DNA of 64,000 bases from Compostimonas suwonensis (GCF_002797855.1 NZ_PGFB01000002.1:124001-188000), one strand, 5' to 3'; shown: positions 26,848 to 36,588, counted from the stretch's first letter. The notes: a model not told the origin generated them from the letters alone. Numbers and translations: made by a program.

Positions 26848-26932
26848 TGTCCGAGGGGGGACTTGAACCCCCACGCCCTATACGGGCACTAGCACCTCAA
26901 GCTAGCGCGTCTGCCATTTCCGCCACCCGGAC
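26848..26932 (-). tRNA. tRNA-Leu (anticodon GAG)
   Basis: An 85-nt class II tRNA on the minus strand. The acceptor arms GTCCGGG and CTCGGAC pair over seven positions with one G-T, and the discriminator base is A. The D-arm begins TGGCGGAAATGGCAGA. The anticodon loop CTTGAGGTG carries GAG, reading CUC codons. The long variable arm (TGCCCGTATAGGGCG) and T-arm GGTTCAAGTCC are standard. CCA is not encoded. It is divergent from the peptidase at 27046. Confidence 0.95.
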
Positions 26933-27045
26933 GAGTGAACTTTTTCGGCTGTTTTTCTCGCCGACGTAAGACAATAGCACGAATTCTGTGACCGTTTTCG
27001 ACACCCTGAACGTACCGTCGCCGGGGGCCGGGTAGCGTTGAGGTC

Positions 27046-28359
27046 ATGAGCCCAGAGACCGCGGAAACAGGCCTCGAGGAGACCGCGTCGATCGCGCGCG
27101 ACCTCATCCGATTCGACACCACCAACTACGGCGAAGGCCGGTCGAAGGGCGAGACCGAGGCGGCGGAGTACGTCGCCGCGCACCTCCAGTCGCTCGGGCT
27201 CGAGACGCAGCTCTTCGACGCGGCGCCCCGGCGCACGAGCGTCATCGCGCGGGTCGAGGGGCGGGACTCGTCGCGCGGCGCCCTCGTCGTGCACGGGCAC
27301 ACCGACGTCGTTCCGGCCGATCCGGCGAACTGGTCCGTCGACCCGTTCGGCGGGGTCATCGCCGATGGCATGCTGTGGGGCCGGGGGGCGGTGGACATGA
27401 AGAACATGGACGCCATGATCCTGACGGCGCTCGGTGACATCCTGCGTTCGGGGCGTCAGCCGGCACGCGACCTCGTGATCGCCTTCTTCTCCGACGAGGA
27501 GGCCGGGGGAGTCGAGGGCTCGCACTACCTCGTCGACAGCCACCCGGAGCTCTTCGCCGGAGCGACCGAGGCGATCAGCGAGGTCGGGGGCTACTCGATC
27601 ACCCTCGGCGGCGAACGCGCCTACCTGCTGCAGACGGGGGAGAAGGCCCTCGTCTGGATCAAGCTCGTCGCGCGCGGCACGGCGGCCCACGGCTCGCGGG
27701 TCATCTCCGACAACGCCATCACGAAGCTCGCCGAGGCCGTCGCGCGGCTCGGGCGCACCGAGTGGCCCATCCGGCTCACCGAGACGACCACGCAGCTCAT
27801 CGGCGAGCTCGCGAGGATCCTCGGGCGCGATCCGCAGCGGGTCGGGCCGGATGACATCGTGCTCGAGACGGGCACGGCGGCCGGGTTCATCCAGGCCACC
27901 CTGCGCACGACCACCAATCCCACGGTGCTGACCGCCGGCTACAAGCACAACGTCATCCCCGACACGGCGGAGGCGCTCGTCGACGTGCGCACCCTTCCGG
28001 GCGAGGAGGACGCCGTGCTCGCGCAGATCCGGGCGATCGTCGGCGACGAGATCGAGATCGTCGTCATGCACCGCGATGTGGGGCTCGAGAACGAGTTCGA
28101 GGGCCCGCTCATCGACAAGGCCGTCGAGGTGCTGCACCGACACGACCCGGGAACCCCGGTTCTGCCGTACCTGATGTCGGGCGGCACCGACAACAAGGCC
28201 TTGAGTAAGCTCGGCATCAAGGGCTACGGATTCGCACCATTGAAGCTGCCCGCCGAGCTCGACTTCCCGGGAATGTTCCATGGGGTTGACGAGCGTGTGC
28301 CCTTGGACGCATTAGTCTTTGGCAGGCGTGTTCTGACGGACCTCCTGCTCGACTACTGA
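27046..28359 (+). CDS. M20-family metallopeptidase
   Basis: A 437-aa zinc-dependent peptidase/deacylase. The metal-binding series is intact: His in VVHGHTDVVP, Asp in WGRGAVDMKNMD and Glu-Glu in FFSDEEAGG. The dimerisation-domain marker is GTAAHGSRV, and KHNVIPDTAEALVDVRTLPG follows in the C-terminal lobe. Members act as dipeptidases, carboxypeptidases or acetylornithine deacetylase-like enzymes; this one cannot be narrowed further. It is cytoplasmic. The ATG at 27046 follows TTGAGG. It lies 48 bp upstream of uppP, so the two may share a transcript. Confidence 0.92.
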   Translation: MSPETAETGLEETASIARDLIRFDTTNYGEGRSKGETEAAEYVAAHLQSLGLETQLFDAAPRRTSVIARVEGRDSSRGALVVHGHTDVVPADPANWSVDPFGGVIADGMLWGRGAVDMKNMDAMILTALGDILRSGRQPARDLVIAFFSDEEAGGVEGSHYLVDSHPELFAGATEAISEVGGYSITLGGERAYLLQTGEKALVWIKLVARGTAAHGSRVISDNAITKLAEAVARLGRTEWPIRLTETTTQLIGELARILGRDPQRVGPDDIVLETGTAAGFIQATLRTTTNPTVLTAGYKHNVIPDTAEALVDVRTLPGEEDAVLAQIRAIVGDEIEIVVMHRDVGLENEFEGPLIDKAVEVLHRHDPGTPVLPYLMSGGTDNKALSKLGIKGYGFAPLKLPAELDFPGMFHGVDERVPLDALVFGRRVLTDLLLDY

Positions 28360-28407
28360 GACTATCGAGTCCGTCCGTCGACCGACCACCGGCCACGAAA
28401 GCGAAGC

Positions 28408-29232
28408 ATGGGCATCATCGAAGCACTCATCCTGGGCCTCGTCCAGGGTCTCACCGAGTTCCTCCCCATCTCGAGCAGCGCTCACCTCCGCATCCTCGGC
28501 GAGCTCTTCCCGAATGCACAGGATCCGGGCGCCGCCTTCACCGCGATCACCCAGATCGGCACCGAGGCGGCGGTCGTCGTGTTCTTCTGGCGTGACATCG
28601 TGCGCATCGTGGGGCAGTGGGGTCGCTCCATCGCGGGCAAGGTGCCGCGCAACGATCCGGACGCCAGGATGGGCTGGCTGATCATCATCGGCAGCATCCC
28701 CATCGTGATCCTCGGGGTCCTCTTCCAGGACCTGATCGAGAACCAGCTCCGCAGCCTGTGGATCATCGCGACGACGCTCATCGTCTTCGGCATCCTGCTC
28801 GGCATCGCCGACTGGGTGGGAACGAAGACCAAGCGGCTCAAGAACATGACCGTCGGCAACGGCATCATCTACGGCCTCGCCCAGGCGCTCTCGCTCATCC
28901 CGGGCGTCTCACGCTCGGGCGGAACCATCACCGCCGGGCTCTTCATGGGGTTCGAGCGCAAAGCGGCCTCGCGCTACGCGTTCCTGCTGGCGATCCCCGC
29001 GGTCTTCGGCAGCGGCTTCTACCAGCTGTTCAAGAGCCTCGGCGAGCCGAGCGTCTACTCTCCCCTCGAGACGGGCATCGCGACGCTCGTCGCCTTCATC
29101 GTCGGACTGCTCGTCATCGCCTTCTTCATGAGCTACATCTCGCGCCGCAGCTTCCTGCCGTTCGTGATCTACCGGGTGCTGCTCGGAGGAGTGATCATCG
29201 TGCTCCTCTCGACCGGTGTGTGGACAGCGTAA
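28408..29232 (+). CDS. uppP: Undecaprenyl-diphosphatase UppP/BacA
   Basis: A 274-aa polytopic membrane enzyme. Both family motifs are intact: [15 protein letters not shown] near the N-terminus, with the catalytic Glu and Ser, and [13 protein letters not shown] near residue 165. It dephosphorylates undecaprenyl diphosphate outside the membrane, recycling the lipid carrier for peptidoglycan, and gives basal bacitracin tolerance. Next to mshC, this is the usual actinobacterial gene order. Its stop is 3 bp before the mshC start, so the pair is coupled. Confidence 0.96.
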   Translation: MGIIEALILGLVQGLTEFLPISSSAHLRILGELFPNAQDPGAAFTAITQIGTEAAVVVFFWRDIVRIVGQWGRSIAGKVPRNDPDARMGWLIIIGSIPIVILGVLFQDLIENQLRSLWIIATTLIVFGILLGIADWVGTKTKRLKNMTVGNGIIYGLAQALSLIPGVSRSGGTITAGLFMGFERKAASRYAFLLAIPAVFGSGFYQLFKSLGEPSVYSPLETGIATLVAFIVGLLVIAFFMSYISRRSFLPFVIYRVLLGGVIIVLLSTGVWTA

Positions 29233-29235
29233 GCC

Positions 29236-30525
29236 GTGCGCGCATGGCAACGACCGGTCATCCCGGTCCTTCCCGGGCGGTCGGAGGCCCCTCTCGTCTT
29301 CGACACCGCGAGCAACGGGCTCGTCGCGGCTGAGACGCACGACATCGCACGACTGTACGTCTGCGGCATAACACCCTACGACGCCACCCACCTGGGCCAT
29401 GCCTCGACCTACCTGGCCTTCGACACGCTGCACCGGGTCTGGCTGGACGCCGGGTACCACGTGCACTACGCGCAGAACATCACCGACGTCGACGACCCGC
29501 TGCTCGAGCGCGCGGCCGTGACGGGCGTCGACTGGCGTGCACTCGCCGACGAGCAGATCGAGCTTTTCCGCACCGACATGCTGAGCCTGCGGGTCATCCC
29601 GCCCGACAACTACGTGGCCGTCACCGAGGCCGTCGAGCCCATCGCCCGCGCCGTCTCGAAGCTCTGGGAGGCGGGACTGGCCTACGCGGTCGAGAGCCCC
29701 GATGCCGTCTCCGACAGCGACATCTACTTCGACACCGAGCTCGCGAGCGAGCGTTCCCCGTGGACGCTGGGTGACGAGAGCAACCTCGACCGGGCGACGA
29801 TGCTCGCGCTCTTCGCGGAACGCGGGGGAGACCCCGAGCGGCCGGGCAAGCGGCATCCGCTCGACCCGCTGCTCTGGCGCGCCGAACGTGCCGGCGAGCC
29901 CGCCTGGACGTCGGCGTTCGGGGCGGGGCGACCCGGCTGGCACATCGAGTGCTCGGTCATCGCGCTGCAGCACCTCGGCCGCGACTTCACCGTGCAGGGC
30001 GGCGGCTCAGACCTCGTCTTCCCGCACCACGAGATGAGCGCGGGCCACGCCGCCGCGCTCTCGGGCCAACCGCTCGCCCAGCTCTACAGCCACGCGGGCA
30101 TGGTCTCGTACCGGGGCGAGAAGATGAGCAAGTCCCTCGGCAATCTCGTGCTCGTCTCACGGCTGCGCGAGGCGGGCGTCGACCCCCGTGCGATCCGGAT
30201 CGCGGTGCTCGGCGAGCACTACCGCTCCGACTGGGAGTGGACGGATGCCGCCCTCGCCGGCGCGCAACGCCGGCTCGGCACCTGGTCGGCGGCGTTCGCG
30301 GCGCACGACCGCGGAACGGGCGAGGAGGGCAGTGCACGGGAGCTCCTTGCGGCGGTTCGAGCGGTGCTGCACAACGACCTCGACACCCCGGCCGCGCTTG
30401 TGTTCGTCGACCGTGCGGCCGAGGCGGGTGTCGACGACAACAGACTCGTCGTCGAACTGCTCGACGCGCTCGTCGGCGTCGACGTACGAGCCGGCTCGGC
30501 TCGCCCGGGCGCTCAGCCCGAGTAG
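29236..30525 (+). CDS. mshC: Cysteine--GlcN-Ins ligase MshC (mycothiol biosynthesis)
   Basis: A 429-aa class I cysteinyl-tRNA synthetase homologue. The Zn/Cys-binding block YVCGITPYDATHLGHA includes the HIGH-like motif near residue 52. KMSKSLGN lies near residue 296, and HIECSVIAL carries another Zn-site Cys. MshC ligates Cys to GlcN-inositol in the mycothiol pathway, the main low-molecular-weight thiol of actinobacteria. The length (shorter than CysS) and the ITPYDATHLGHA form favour MshC over CysS. The start is GTG at 29236. Its 3' end faces the convergent PAC2 gene, 43 bp away. Confidence 0.96.
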   Translation: MRAWQRPVIPVLPGRSEAPLVFDTASNGLVAAETHDIARLYVCGITPYDATHLGHASTYLAFDTLHRVWLDAGYHVHYAQNITDVDDPLLERAAVTGVDWRALADEQIELFRTDMLSLRVIPPDNYVAVTEAVEPIARAVSKLWEAGLAYAVESPDAVSDSDIYFDTELASERSPWTLGDESNLDRATMLALFAERGGDPERPGKRHPLDPLLWRAERAGEPAWTSAFGAGRPGWHIECSVIALQHLGRDFTVQGGGSDLVFPHHEMSAGHAAALSGQPLAQLYSHAGMVSYRGEKMSKSLGNLVLVSRLREAGVDPRAIRIAVLGEHYRSDWEWTDAALAGAQRRLGTWSAAFAAHDRGTGEEGSARELLAAVRAVLHNDLDTPAALVFVDRAAEAGVDDNRLVVELLDALVGVDVRAGSARPGAQPE

Positions 30526-30568
30526 GGCGGGAGCTCGACGGGGAAGGCGGGTAGGCTGCCCCCGCCGG

Positions 30569-31495
30569 TCAGCTGCCCCCGCCGCCCCGCCAGGGCTCGT
30601 CGGGGCGCCCGTCTCCGCGACGGCGCAGGTACTGCTCGAACTCGCGGGCGATCGCCTCTCCGCTCGCCTCGGGGGAGTCGACCGTGTCGCGGGCCTGCTC
30701 GAGCTGCTCGATGTAGGCGGCCATCTCCTCGTCCTCGCCGGCGAGCTGGTTGATGCCGGTCTCCCAGGCGGAGGCCTCTTCGACGAGGTCGCCGCGAGGG
30801 ATGACGACGTCGATGAGCTCCTCGAGCTTGTCGATGAGGGCGAGCATGGCCTTGGGGCTCGGCGCGTTGTGAACGTAGTGCGGCACCGAGGCCCAGATCG
30901 ACAGCGTCGGGATGCCGACCGTCTCGGCGGCATCCGCGATGACGCTCAGGATGCCGACGGGGCCCTCGTAGCTGCTGCGCTCGATCTGCAGCTCGGAGCG
31001 CAGCTGATCGTTCTCGGTCGAGACGAAGATGGAGATCGGACGGGTGTGCGGAACGTCGGCGAGCATGGCGCCGAGGAAGACGATGCCTCCGATGTCGGCC
31101 GCGAGCGCGGCATCCACGATCTCGGCGGCGAAGCTCTTCCAGCTGCGCGAGGGCTCGACGCCGAGCACGAGGTGGATGTTGCCGGCGTTGTCGCCGCTCA
31201 TCTCGAGCTCCGCGTCGGCGGCGATGCCCGCACCGGCGTCGCGGGGCGCGACCGGGCCGTAGATGGTCGTGCCCGGCCATTCGAGGAAGCGCACGCCGTT
31301 GTCGTCGCTCGTCATCGTCGGGCGATTGAACTGGTAGTCGTAGTACACCTCGGGGTCGATCTCGGCGATCGGCGAGAGATCGAGCAGCTCCTGGAGCGTC
31401 TTGACGGCCCCCGTCGCGGCTTCGCCCGCGTCGTTCCAGCCCTCGAAGGCCACAACGAGCAACCGACCGCGCAGGAAACCCGTGTTGTCTGCCAC
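30569..31495 (-). CDS. PAC2-family protein
   Basis: A 308-aa protein of the PAC2 (proteasome assembly chaperone-like) family. The opening LLVVAFEGWNDAGEAATGA is diagnostic, followed by YYDYQFNRPTM and PTLSIWASVPHYVHN. The role in bacteria is unknown. In mycobacteria a homologue lies near the proteasome locus, but no proteasome subunit genes are present here. The GTG at 31493-31495 follows GAGGTGA at good spacing, and the 13 codons upstream are probably not translated. The C-terminus is Glu/Arg-rich and likely helical. Confidence 0.88.
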   Translation of the reverse strand: MADNTGFLRGRLLVVAFEGWNDAGEAATGAVKTLQELLDLSPIAEIDPEVYYDYQFNRPTMTSDDNGVRFLEWPGTTIYGPVAPRDAGAGIAADAELEMSGDNAGNIHLVLGVEPSRSWKSFAAEIVDAALAADIGGIVFLGAMLADVPHTRPISIFVSTENDQLRSELQIERSSYEGPVGILSVIADAAETVGIPTLSIWASVPHYVHNAPSPKAMLALIDKLEELIDVVIPRGDLVEEASAWETGINQLAGEDEEMAAYIEQLEQARDTVDSPEASGEAIAREFEQYLRRRGDGRPDEPWRGGGGS

Positions 31496-31582
31496 TGCGT
31501 TCACCTCGCTCACCGAGCACGGCTTGTTCGCCACGCCCTCTGACCAGGATAGAACGAGATGCGGCCGGTAGCATGGGACCCC

Positions 31583-32293
31583 GTGACTACTCAGCTACCC
31601 GCAGCAGTGCTCTGGGACATGGACGGCACCCTCGTCGACACCGAACCGTACTGGATGCAGGCCGAGACCGAGCTCGTCGGCTCGTTCGGCGGCACCTGGA
31701 CCCACGAGGACGCCCTTCAGATGGTCGGCCTCGGCCTGTGGGTCGCCGCCGCGCGGCTGCAGGCCGCCGGTGTGGCCCTGAACGCCGACCAGATCGTCGA
31801 CCGGATGACCGGCAGGGTGCAGGAGCTCATCGCCGAGCAGGGCGTGCCGTGGCGGCCCGGGGCCCGCGAGCTCGTCGAGGCGCTGTACGCCGCGGGCGTG
31901 CCGCTCGCCCTCGTCACGATGTCGATCGAGCGGATGGCGCGGCAGATCGTCGACGCCCTCCCCGTTCCGGCTTTCGGCGTCGTGGTCGCCGGCGATCTCG
32001 TGACCAACGCGAAGCCGCACCCGGAGCCCTATCTGCGCGCCGCCGAGCTTCTCGGCGTCGACATCGCCGGCTGCGTCGCCATCGAGGACTCGCCGACGGG
32101 CCTCGCCTCGGCGACGGCCGCCGGCGCGATCGCGATCGGCGTGCCGCACATGATCGCGCTCGACGACGCGCCGTACTCGGTCCTCTGGGCGAGCCTCGAG
32201 GGTCACGGTCCGCAGGATCTCGCGATCCTGCTCGCCGAGCGGGCCCACGGCGAGACGACCGTTCCCGATGTCAGCGAAGCGAGCGCACCATGA
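31583..32293 (+). CDS. HAD-superfamily phosphatase
   Basis: A 236-aa HAD subfamily IA protein. Motif I is LWDMDGTLVDTEP with the nucleophile and acid Asp. Motif II Thr is in LALVTMSIER. Motif III Lys is in NAKPHPEPYLRAA, and motif IV is CVAIEDSPTGLASA. The cap between motifs I and II suits a small phosphorylated metabolite; the substrate is unknown. The GTG at 31583 is the likely start; an ATG at 31559 gives 8 more residues. It overlaps trmI by ATGA, so the two are translationally coupled. Confidence 0.9.
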   Translation: MTTQLPAAVLWDMDGTLVDTEPYWMQAETELVGSFGGTWTHEDALQMVGLGLWVAAARLQAAGVALNADQIVDRMTGRVQELIAEQGVPWRPGARELVEALYAAGVPLALVTMSIERMARQIVDALPVPAFGVVVAGDLVTNAKPHPEPYLRAAELLGVDIAGCVAIEDSPTGLASATAAGAIAIGVPHMIALDDAPYSVLWASLEGHGPQDLAILLAERAHGETTVPDVSEASAP

Positions 32294-33432
32294 GCACAGT
32301 GAACCCGGACAGCACGACCGGCCCCGACGCCGCCCCTCCCGCGCCGCGTCCGCAGTCCAGCGGCCCGTTCCAGCCGGGCGACAAAGTGCAGCTCACCGGC
32401 CCCAAGGGCAAGCTCAACACGATCCAGCTCGTTCCCGGGCAGCTCTTCCACACTCACCGCGGCGCGGTCGAGCACGACGCCGTCATCGGTCAGCCCGACG
32501 GCTCGATCGTCACCAACACGGTCGGCATCGAGTACCTCGCGCTGCGTCCCCTCCTCAACGACTTCGTGATGTCGATGCCGCGCGGAGCGGCGATCGTCTA
32601 CCCCAAGGACGCCGCGCAGATCCTCGCCCTCGCCGACATCTTCCCCGGCGCCACGGTCGTCGAGGCCGGGGTCGGCTCCGGCGCCCTCTCGCTCTGGCTC
32701 CTGCGCGCGATCGGCCCGGAGGGAACCCTCATGTCGTTCGAGAGGCGCGAGGAGTTCGCCGACGTCGCACGCGGCAACGTCGCGACCTTCTTCGGCTACG
32801 ACCCGCAGAACTGGTCGGTCACGCTGGGCGACCTCACCGAGGCCCTGCCGACCGTCGCGGCCGCGGCATCCGTCGACCGGGTCGTGCTCGACATGCTCGC
32901 GCCCTGGGAGTGCGTGGGGGCGAGCGCCGAGGCGCTCAAGCCCGGCGGAGTGCTGCTCTGCTACGTCGCGACCGTGACCCAGCTCTCGCGGGTGGCCGAG
33001 GCGATCCGCGGCACGGGCCAGTTCACCAACCCCGACTCGAGCGAGACCATGGTGCGCGGCTGGCACGTCGAAGGCCTCGCCGTACGCCCCGACCACCGCA
33101 TGATCGGCCACACGGGCTTTCTCATCACCGCGCGCCGGCTCGCTCCCGGCGCCGTGCTGCCCGAGCTCAAACGCCGGCTCTCGAAGTCGGAGTTCAGCGA
33201 CGAGGACGTCGAGGCCTGGACCCCGGGTTCGCTCGGGGAACGGGGCGTCAGCGACAAGAACCTGCGCAAGCGGGCGCGCTCGGCCGTGGCCAGCGCCGGG
33301 CTCTCGAAGGCCCGTTCGACGACGGATGCCGCGGAGCCGGCGACAGGGCGGCCGGCAACGGATTCTCCCGCCCCCGCCGACCGCCCCGAGGCTGGGGACG
33401 GCCTGAACGACGGCGGCGAAGCCGTCAACTAG
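32290..33432 (+). CDS. trmI: tRNA (adenine58-N1)-methyltransferase TrmI
   Basis: A 380-aa SAM-dependent enzyme. The N-terminal beta domain includes IIGQPDGSIV-like residues (AVIGQPDGSIVTNTVG). The SAM loop is VVEAGVGSGALSLWL near residue 123, followed by SFERREEFADVARGN and the catalytic-site DRVVLDMLAPWE. It forms m1A58 in the T-loop of tRNAs, working as a tetramer. About 60 C-terminal residues are low-complexity (Ala, Asp, Pro) and beyond the usual length. In mycobacteria the next genes would be arc, dop and pup; here an FKBP lipoprotein follows 42 bp later. Confidence 0.94.
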   Translation: MSTVNPDSTTGPDAAPPAPRPQSSGPFQPGDKVQLTGPKGKLNTIQLVPGQLFHTHRGAVEHDAVIGQPDGSIVTNTVGIEYLALRPLLNDFVMSMPRGAAIVYPKDAAQILALADIFPGATVVEAGVGSGALSLWLLRAIGPEGTLMSFERREEFADVARGNVATFFGYDPQNWSVTLGDLTEALPTVAAAASVDRVVLDMLAPWECVGASAEALKPGGVLLCYVATVTQLSRVAEAIRGTGQFTNPDSSETMVRGWHVEGLAVRPDHRMIGHTGFLITARRLAPGAVLPELKRRLSKSEFSDEDVEAWTPGSLGERGVSDKNLRKRARSAVASAGLSKARSTTDAAEPATGRPATDSPAPADRPEAGDGLNDGGEAVN

Positions 33433-33474
33433 ACTGATCGACGGTTTCCACTCACAGCATCGAAACGAGGACCC

Positions 33475-34449
33475 GTGCGCAAAACATCCGCGCTCATCGT
33501 CACCGCCGGCCTCCTGGCCGTGGCACTCTCGGCGTGCAGCCCGAGCTCGGGCTCGACGGGCGATTGCACGCCCGAGGCGTCCTCCGGTGCCACCTCCGAT
33601 GCCGTGACCGTGTCCGGTTCGCTCGGCTCCAATCCGACCGTCGACTTCCCGACGCCGCTCAAGACGAAGACGACCGAGGTCACCGAGGTCATCCCGGGCT
33701 CGGGAGACGTCGTGAAGTCGGGCCAGAAGGTCGCGACCGAGATGACGGTGTTCAACGGAACGACGGGCGAGTCGATCCAGGACACCGGCGCGGCGGCCTT
33801 CGTGCTCGGCCAGACCATCACGGGCATCACCGACGGCCTCGTCTGCTCCACCACCGGCTCGCGCGTCGTCGTCGCGGTGCCGCCGGAGGACGGCTTCGGC
33901 ACGGAGGGCAACGCGCAGCTCGGTATCTCCGGCACCGACACCCTCGTCTTCGTCTTCGACGTCACGAAGTCGTACCTGAGCAGGGCCGACGGGGCCGACC
34001 AGCCCGCACAGGCCGGGTTCCCCTCGGTCGTCACGGCTCCCGAGACCGGCCAGCCGGGCATCACGATCCCCGCGGGCGACGCTCCGACGGAGCTCAAGGT
34101 CGCGGTGCTCAAGAAGGGCGGCGGCGAGCCCGTCGTCGAGGGCGACTCGGTGACCGTGCACTACACGGGTGTCATCTGGGACAGCAAGACGGTCTTCGAC
34201 TCCTCGTGGGAGAGCGGATCCCCGGCGACGTTCCTGGCCGCCGACGGCTCCAAGGTGCAGGGCGGCGTCATCCCCGGCTTCGCGAACGCCCTCATCGGGC
34301 AGACCGTGGGATCGCAGATCATCGCGATCATCCCGCCCGACCAGGCCTACGGCGAGGCCGGCAACCAGTCGGTGCCCGCGAACGCGACCCTCGTCTTCGT
34401 CGTCGACATCCTCGGAGTCGACCCGGCGCCGGCGGCGCCCCAGCAGTAG
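33475..34449 (+). CDS. FKBP-type peptidyl-prolyl isomerase lipoprotein, two FKBP domains
   Basis: A 324-aa exported protein. A signal peptide with lipobox VALSACS anchors it at Cys21. Two FKBP-like units follow: a divergent N-terminal one (about 55-170) and a better-conserved C-terminal one beginning GDSVTVHYTGVIWDSKTVFD and containing VIPGFANALIGQTVGS and IIPPDQAYGE. It should catalyse prolyl cis-trans isomerisation of exported proteins. The GTG at 33475 follows ACGAGGACCC. It occupies the interval between trmI and pafB that holds the Pup-proteasome genes in mycobacteria. Confidence 0.92.
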   Translation: MRKTSALIVTAGLLAVALSACSPSSGSTGDCTPEASSGATSDAVTVSGSLGSNPTVDFPTPLKTKTTEVTEVIPGSGDVVKSGQKVATEMTVFNGTTGESIQDTGAAAFVLGQTITGITDGLVCSTTGSRVVVAVPPEDGFGTEGNAQLGISGTDTLVFVFDVTKSYLSRADGADQPAQAGFPSVVTAPETGQPGITIPAGDAPTELKVAVLKKGGGEPVVEGDSVTVHYTGVIWDSKTVFDSSWESGSPATFLAADGSKVQGGVIPGFANALIGQTVGSQIIAIIPPDQAYGEAGNQSVPANATLVFVVDILGVDPAPAAPQQ

Positions 34450-34526
34450 GCGGCAGCCCGCTCACCGGGTTCGGCGCGGCCTCGCCCTGCGCCTCGACCC
34501 GGCGCGCCGAGCCGTAGACTGGAGGG

Positions 34527-35588
34527 GTGTCGCCCGCCAGCAGCCCAGCACCCCGCATTCCTGTGGAGGAGCGACTCTTCAGCCTCGTGCTCGCGCTTCT
34601 GGCGACCGAGAAGGGGCTGACGAAGTCCGAGATCCTCTCCTCGGTGCAGGGCTATCGCCAGCGCTATTCGATGTCGGGCAACAACGCGAGCCTGGAGCGC
34701 CAGTTCGAGCGCGACAAAGACGACATCCGCGAGCTGGGCGTGCCCCTCGAGACGGTGGACGCCCCCGAGCAGTCGGGCAACAACCAGAACCTCCGCTACC
34801 GCATTCCGCGCGGGGCATATGAGCTCCCGGCCGACATCACCTTCTCGGCGGAGGAGATCACGTTGCTGGGCCTCGCCGCCACGGTCTGGCGCGAGGGCTC
34901 TCTGTCGGCGGAGTCGCGCCGGGCGATCATGAAGCTGCGCTCGCTCGGCATCGAGTCGGACGAGCCCGTGCTCGGCTATGCGCCGCGGCTGCGAGTGCGC
35001 GACTCGGCCTTCGATCCGCTGGGAGTCGCCCTCGAACGCCACACGATCGTGACCTTCGCCTACCTGAAACCCGGGGAGACGAAGCCGCGCAAGCGCACCG
35101 TCGCACCGCTCGCCCTCGTGCAGCACGAGGGCCGCTGGCATCTGCACGGCATCGATCAGGATGCCGGGGGAACACGTACCTTCCTGCTCTCGCGTTTCAT
35201 CGACGGCGTGCAGCTCACCGCGCGCACCTTCGAGCCGGAGGGCGAGGATCACGCCGAGCGCGCTCTGCGCGAGCTCAGCGAGATCTGGGAGGCCAACGTC
35301 GCCGAGGTTCGGGTGGTGCCGGGAACCGACGCCGCCACGCGGCTCAACCGACGGTACGGGGGAGAGGGTCCGGCGAACACCGCGCTGAGCGTGCACTACA
35401 CCGACATCAACATCCTCGCCGACGAGCTCGCCGGCTACGGCCCCGAGGTCTACGTCGTCTCCCCGGAGCGCCTGCAGAGCGCGGTGCGCGACCGTCTCCT
35501 GCGCACGCTCGCGAACCACGACGACTCGGAGCCGCACGACGACACGCGGCACGGCACGACTCAGAAGCGGGAGGCCGCGCATGGCTGA
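34527..35588 (+). CDS. pafB: PafB, WYL-domain transcription regulator
   Basis: A 353-aa protein with an N-terminal helix-turn-helix (VEERLFSLVLALLATEKGLTK and the downstream FERDKDDIRELGVPLE) and a WYL domain. The WYL triad reads WHL (RWHLHGIDQD near residue 202), with downstream FLLSRFIDGVQLT. With PafC it forms a DNA-binding activator of the RecA-independent DNA-damage response in mycobacteria. GGAGG lies only 1 bp before the GTG at 34527, which is tight. The C-terminal tail is His/Asp-rich. It overlaps pafC by 8 bp. Confidence 0.93.
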   Translation: MSPASSPAPRIPVEERLFSLVLALLATEKGLTKSEILSSVQGYRQRYSMSGNNASLERQFERDKDDIRELGVPLETVDAPEQSGNNQNLRYRIPRGAYELPADITFSAEEITLLGLAATVWREGSLSAESRRAIMKLRSLGIESDEPVLGYAPRLRVRDSAFDPLGVALERHTIVTFAYLKPGETKPRKRTVAPLALVQHEGRWHLHGIDQDAGGTRTFLLSRFIDGVQLTARTFEPEGEDHAERALRELSEIWEANVAEVRVVPGTDAATRLNRRYGGEGPANTALSVHYTDINILADELAGYGPEVYVVSPERLQSAVRDRLLRTLANHDDSEPHDDTRHGTTQKREAAHG

Positions 35589-36579
35589 GAAGCCCCCCGC
35601 GCTGCAGGCGCAGGACAAGCTCGCCTTCCTGCTCTCGCTCGTTCCCTACCTCATGGACCACGACCGGGTGAGCGTGCAGGCGGTCGCCGAGCACTTCGGC
35701 GTGCCGCAGGACCAGATCCGGTCGGCCGTGAGGCTCATCGCCGTCTCGGGTGTGCCGGGCGAGACGAGCCAGTACCAGCACGGCGACCTCTTCGACATCG
35801 CCTGGGATGACTTCGAAGACAACGACCAGATCGTGCTGACCCACCTCGTCGCGATCGACGACACCCCGCGGTTCTCCTCGCGCGAGGCCGCGGCGCTCAT
35901 CGCGGGCCTGCAGTACCTGTCCGCGCTTCCCGAGAACGGCGACAGAGACGTCATCGGCGCGTTGATGGCGAAACTCTCGCGCGGGTCGTCCGGTTCGCCC
36001 AGCCAGGTGGCGGTCGCGGGCTCCGCCTCCGACACGACGCTCGCCCTCATCCGCACCGCGGTCGACGAGGAGCGCCAGATCGAGTTCGAGTACGTCGACT
36101 CGCGGGGCGAGCACGAACGCCGCCGGGTCGATCCCCTCCGCATCGAGTCGGTCGACCAGGACTGGTACCTGCGCGGCTGGTGCCATCTCCGCGAGGCGGT
36201 GCGCACCTTCCGCCTCGACAGGATGAGCGGTCTCGAGGTCACGGGCGAGCCCATCACCCACCGGGCCGGCGAGATCACCCTGCCCGAGCGGCTCTTCGAG
36301 GGGTCGCCCGACGATCTGACCGTGGTGCTGGATGTCGCGGCATCCGCCATGCCCCTGCTCGCCGACTACCTGCCCGACGCACAGCCCGTCCCCTCGGGCA
36401 AGGGGCGGGTCGAGGCGACCATCCGGGTGGCGCACTATCACGGCCTCAAACGGCTCGTGAGCCGGCTGCCCGGGGTCGTTCGCGTCGTCTCGCCGCCGGA
36501 GGCCCGCCGGGTGATCGCGGAGTGGGCGGATGCCGGGGCCGCGCAGTACCCCCGGGCGCCGTCGGCCGGCACCGGGTAG
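35581..36579 (+). CDS. pafC: PafC, WYL-domain transcription regulator
   Basis: A 332-aa partner of PafB. The N-terminal winged helix spans DKLAFLLSLVPYLMDHDRV to VAEHFGVPQDQIRSAVRLI. The WYL domain has a canonical triad in DWYLRGWCH near residue 194, and REAVRTFRLDRMSGLEV follows. Fused or paired PafBC senses single-stranded DNA in mycobacteria (published family knowledge), which should not require the proteasome. Its presence without pafA and pup here agrees with that view. It is translationally coupled to pafB by the 8-bp overlap. Confidence 0.93.
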   Translation: MAEKPPALQAQDKLAFLLSLVPYLMDHDRVSVQAVAEHFGVPQDQIRSAVRLIAVSGVPGETSQYQHGDLFDIAWDDFEDNDQIVLTHLVAIDDTPRFSSREAAALIAGLQYLSALPENGDRDVIGALMAKLSRGSSGSPSQVAVAGSASDTTLALIRTAVDEERQIEFEYVDSRGEHERRRVDPLRIESVDQDWYLRGWCHLREAVRTFRLDRMSGLEVTGEPITHRAGEITLPERLFEGSPDDLTVVLDVAASAMPLLADYLPDAQPVPSGKGRVEATIRVAHYHGLKRLVSRLPGVVRVVSPPEARRVIAEWADAGAAQYPRAPSAGTG

Positions 36580-36588
36580 GCTCGCAGC

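Noticed and set aside
26517-26969. A 150-codon plus-strand frame across the tRNA-Leu gene
   Set aside because: It runs antisense through the tRNA, has no ribosome site and resembles no protein.
33433-33474. A hidden pup gene between trmI and the FKBP gene
   Set aside because: The gap is only 42 bp, too short for pup, and no C-terminal GGE/GGQ peptide is encoded in any frame nearby.
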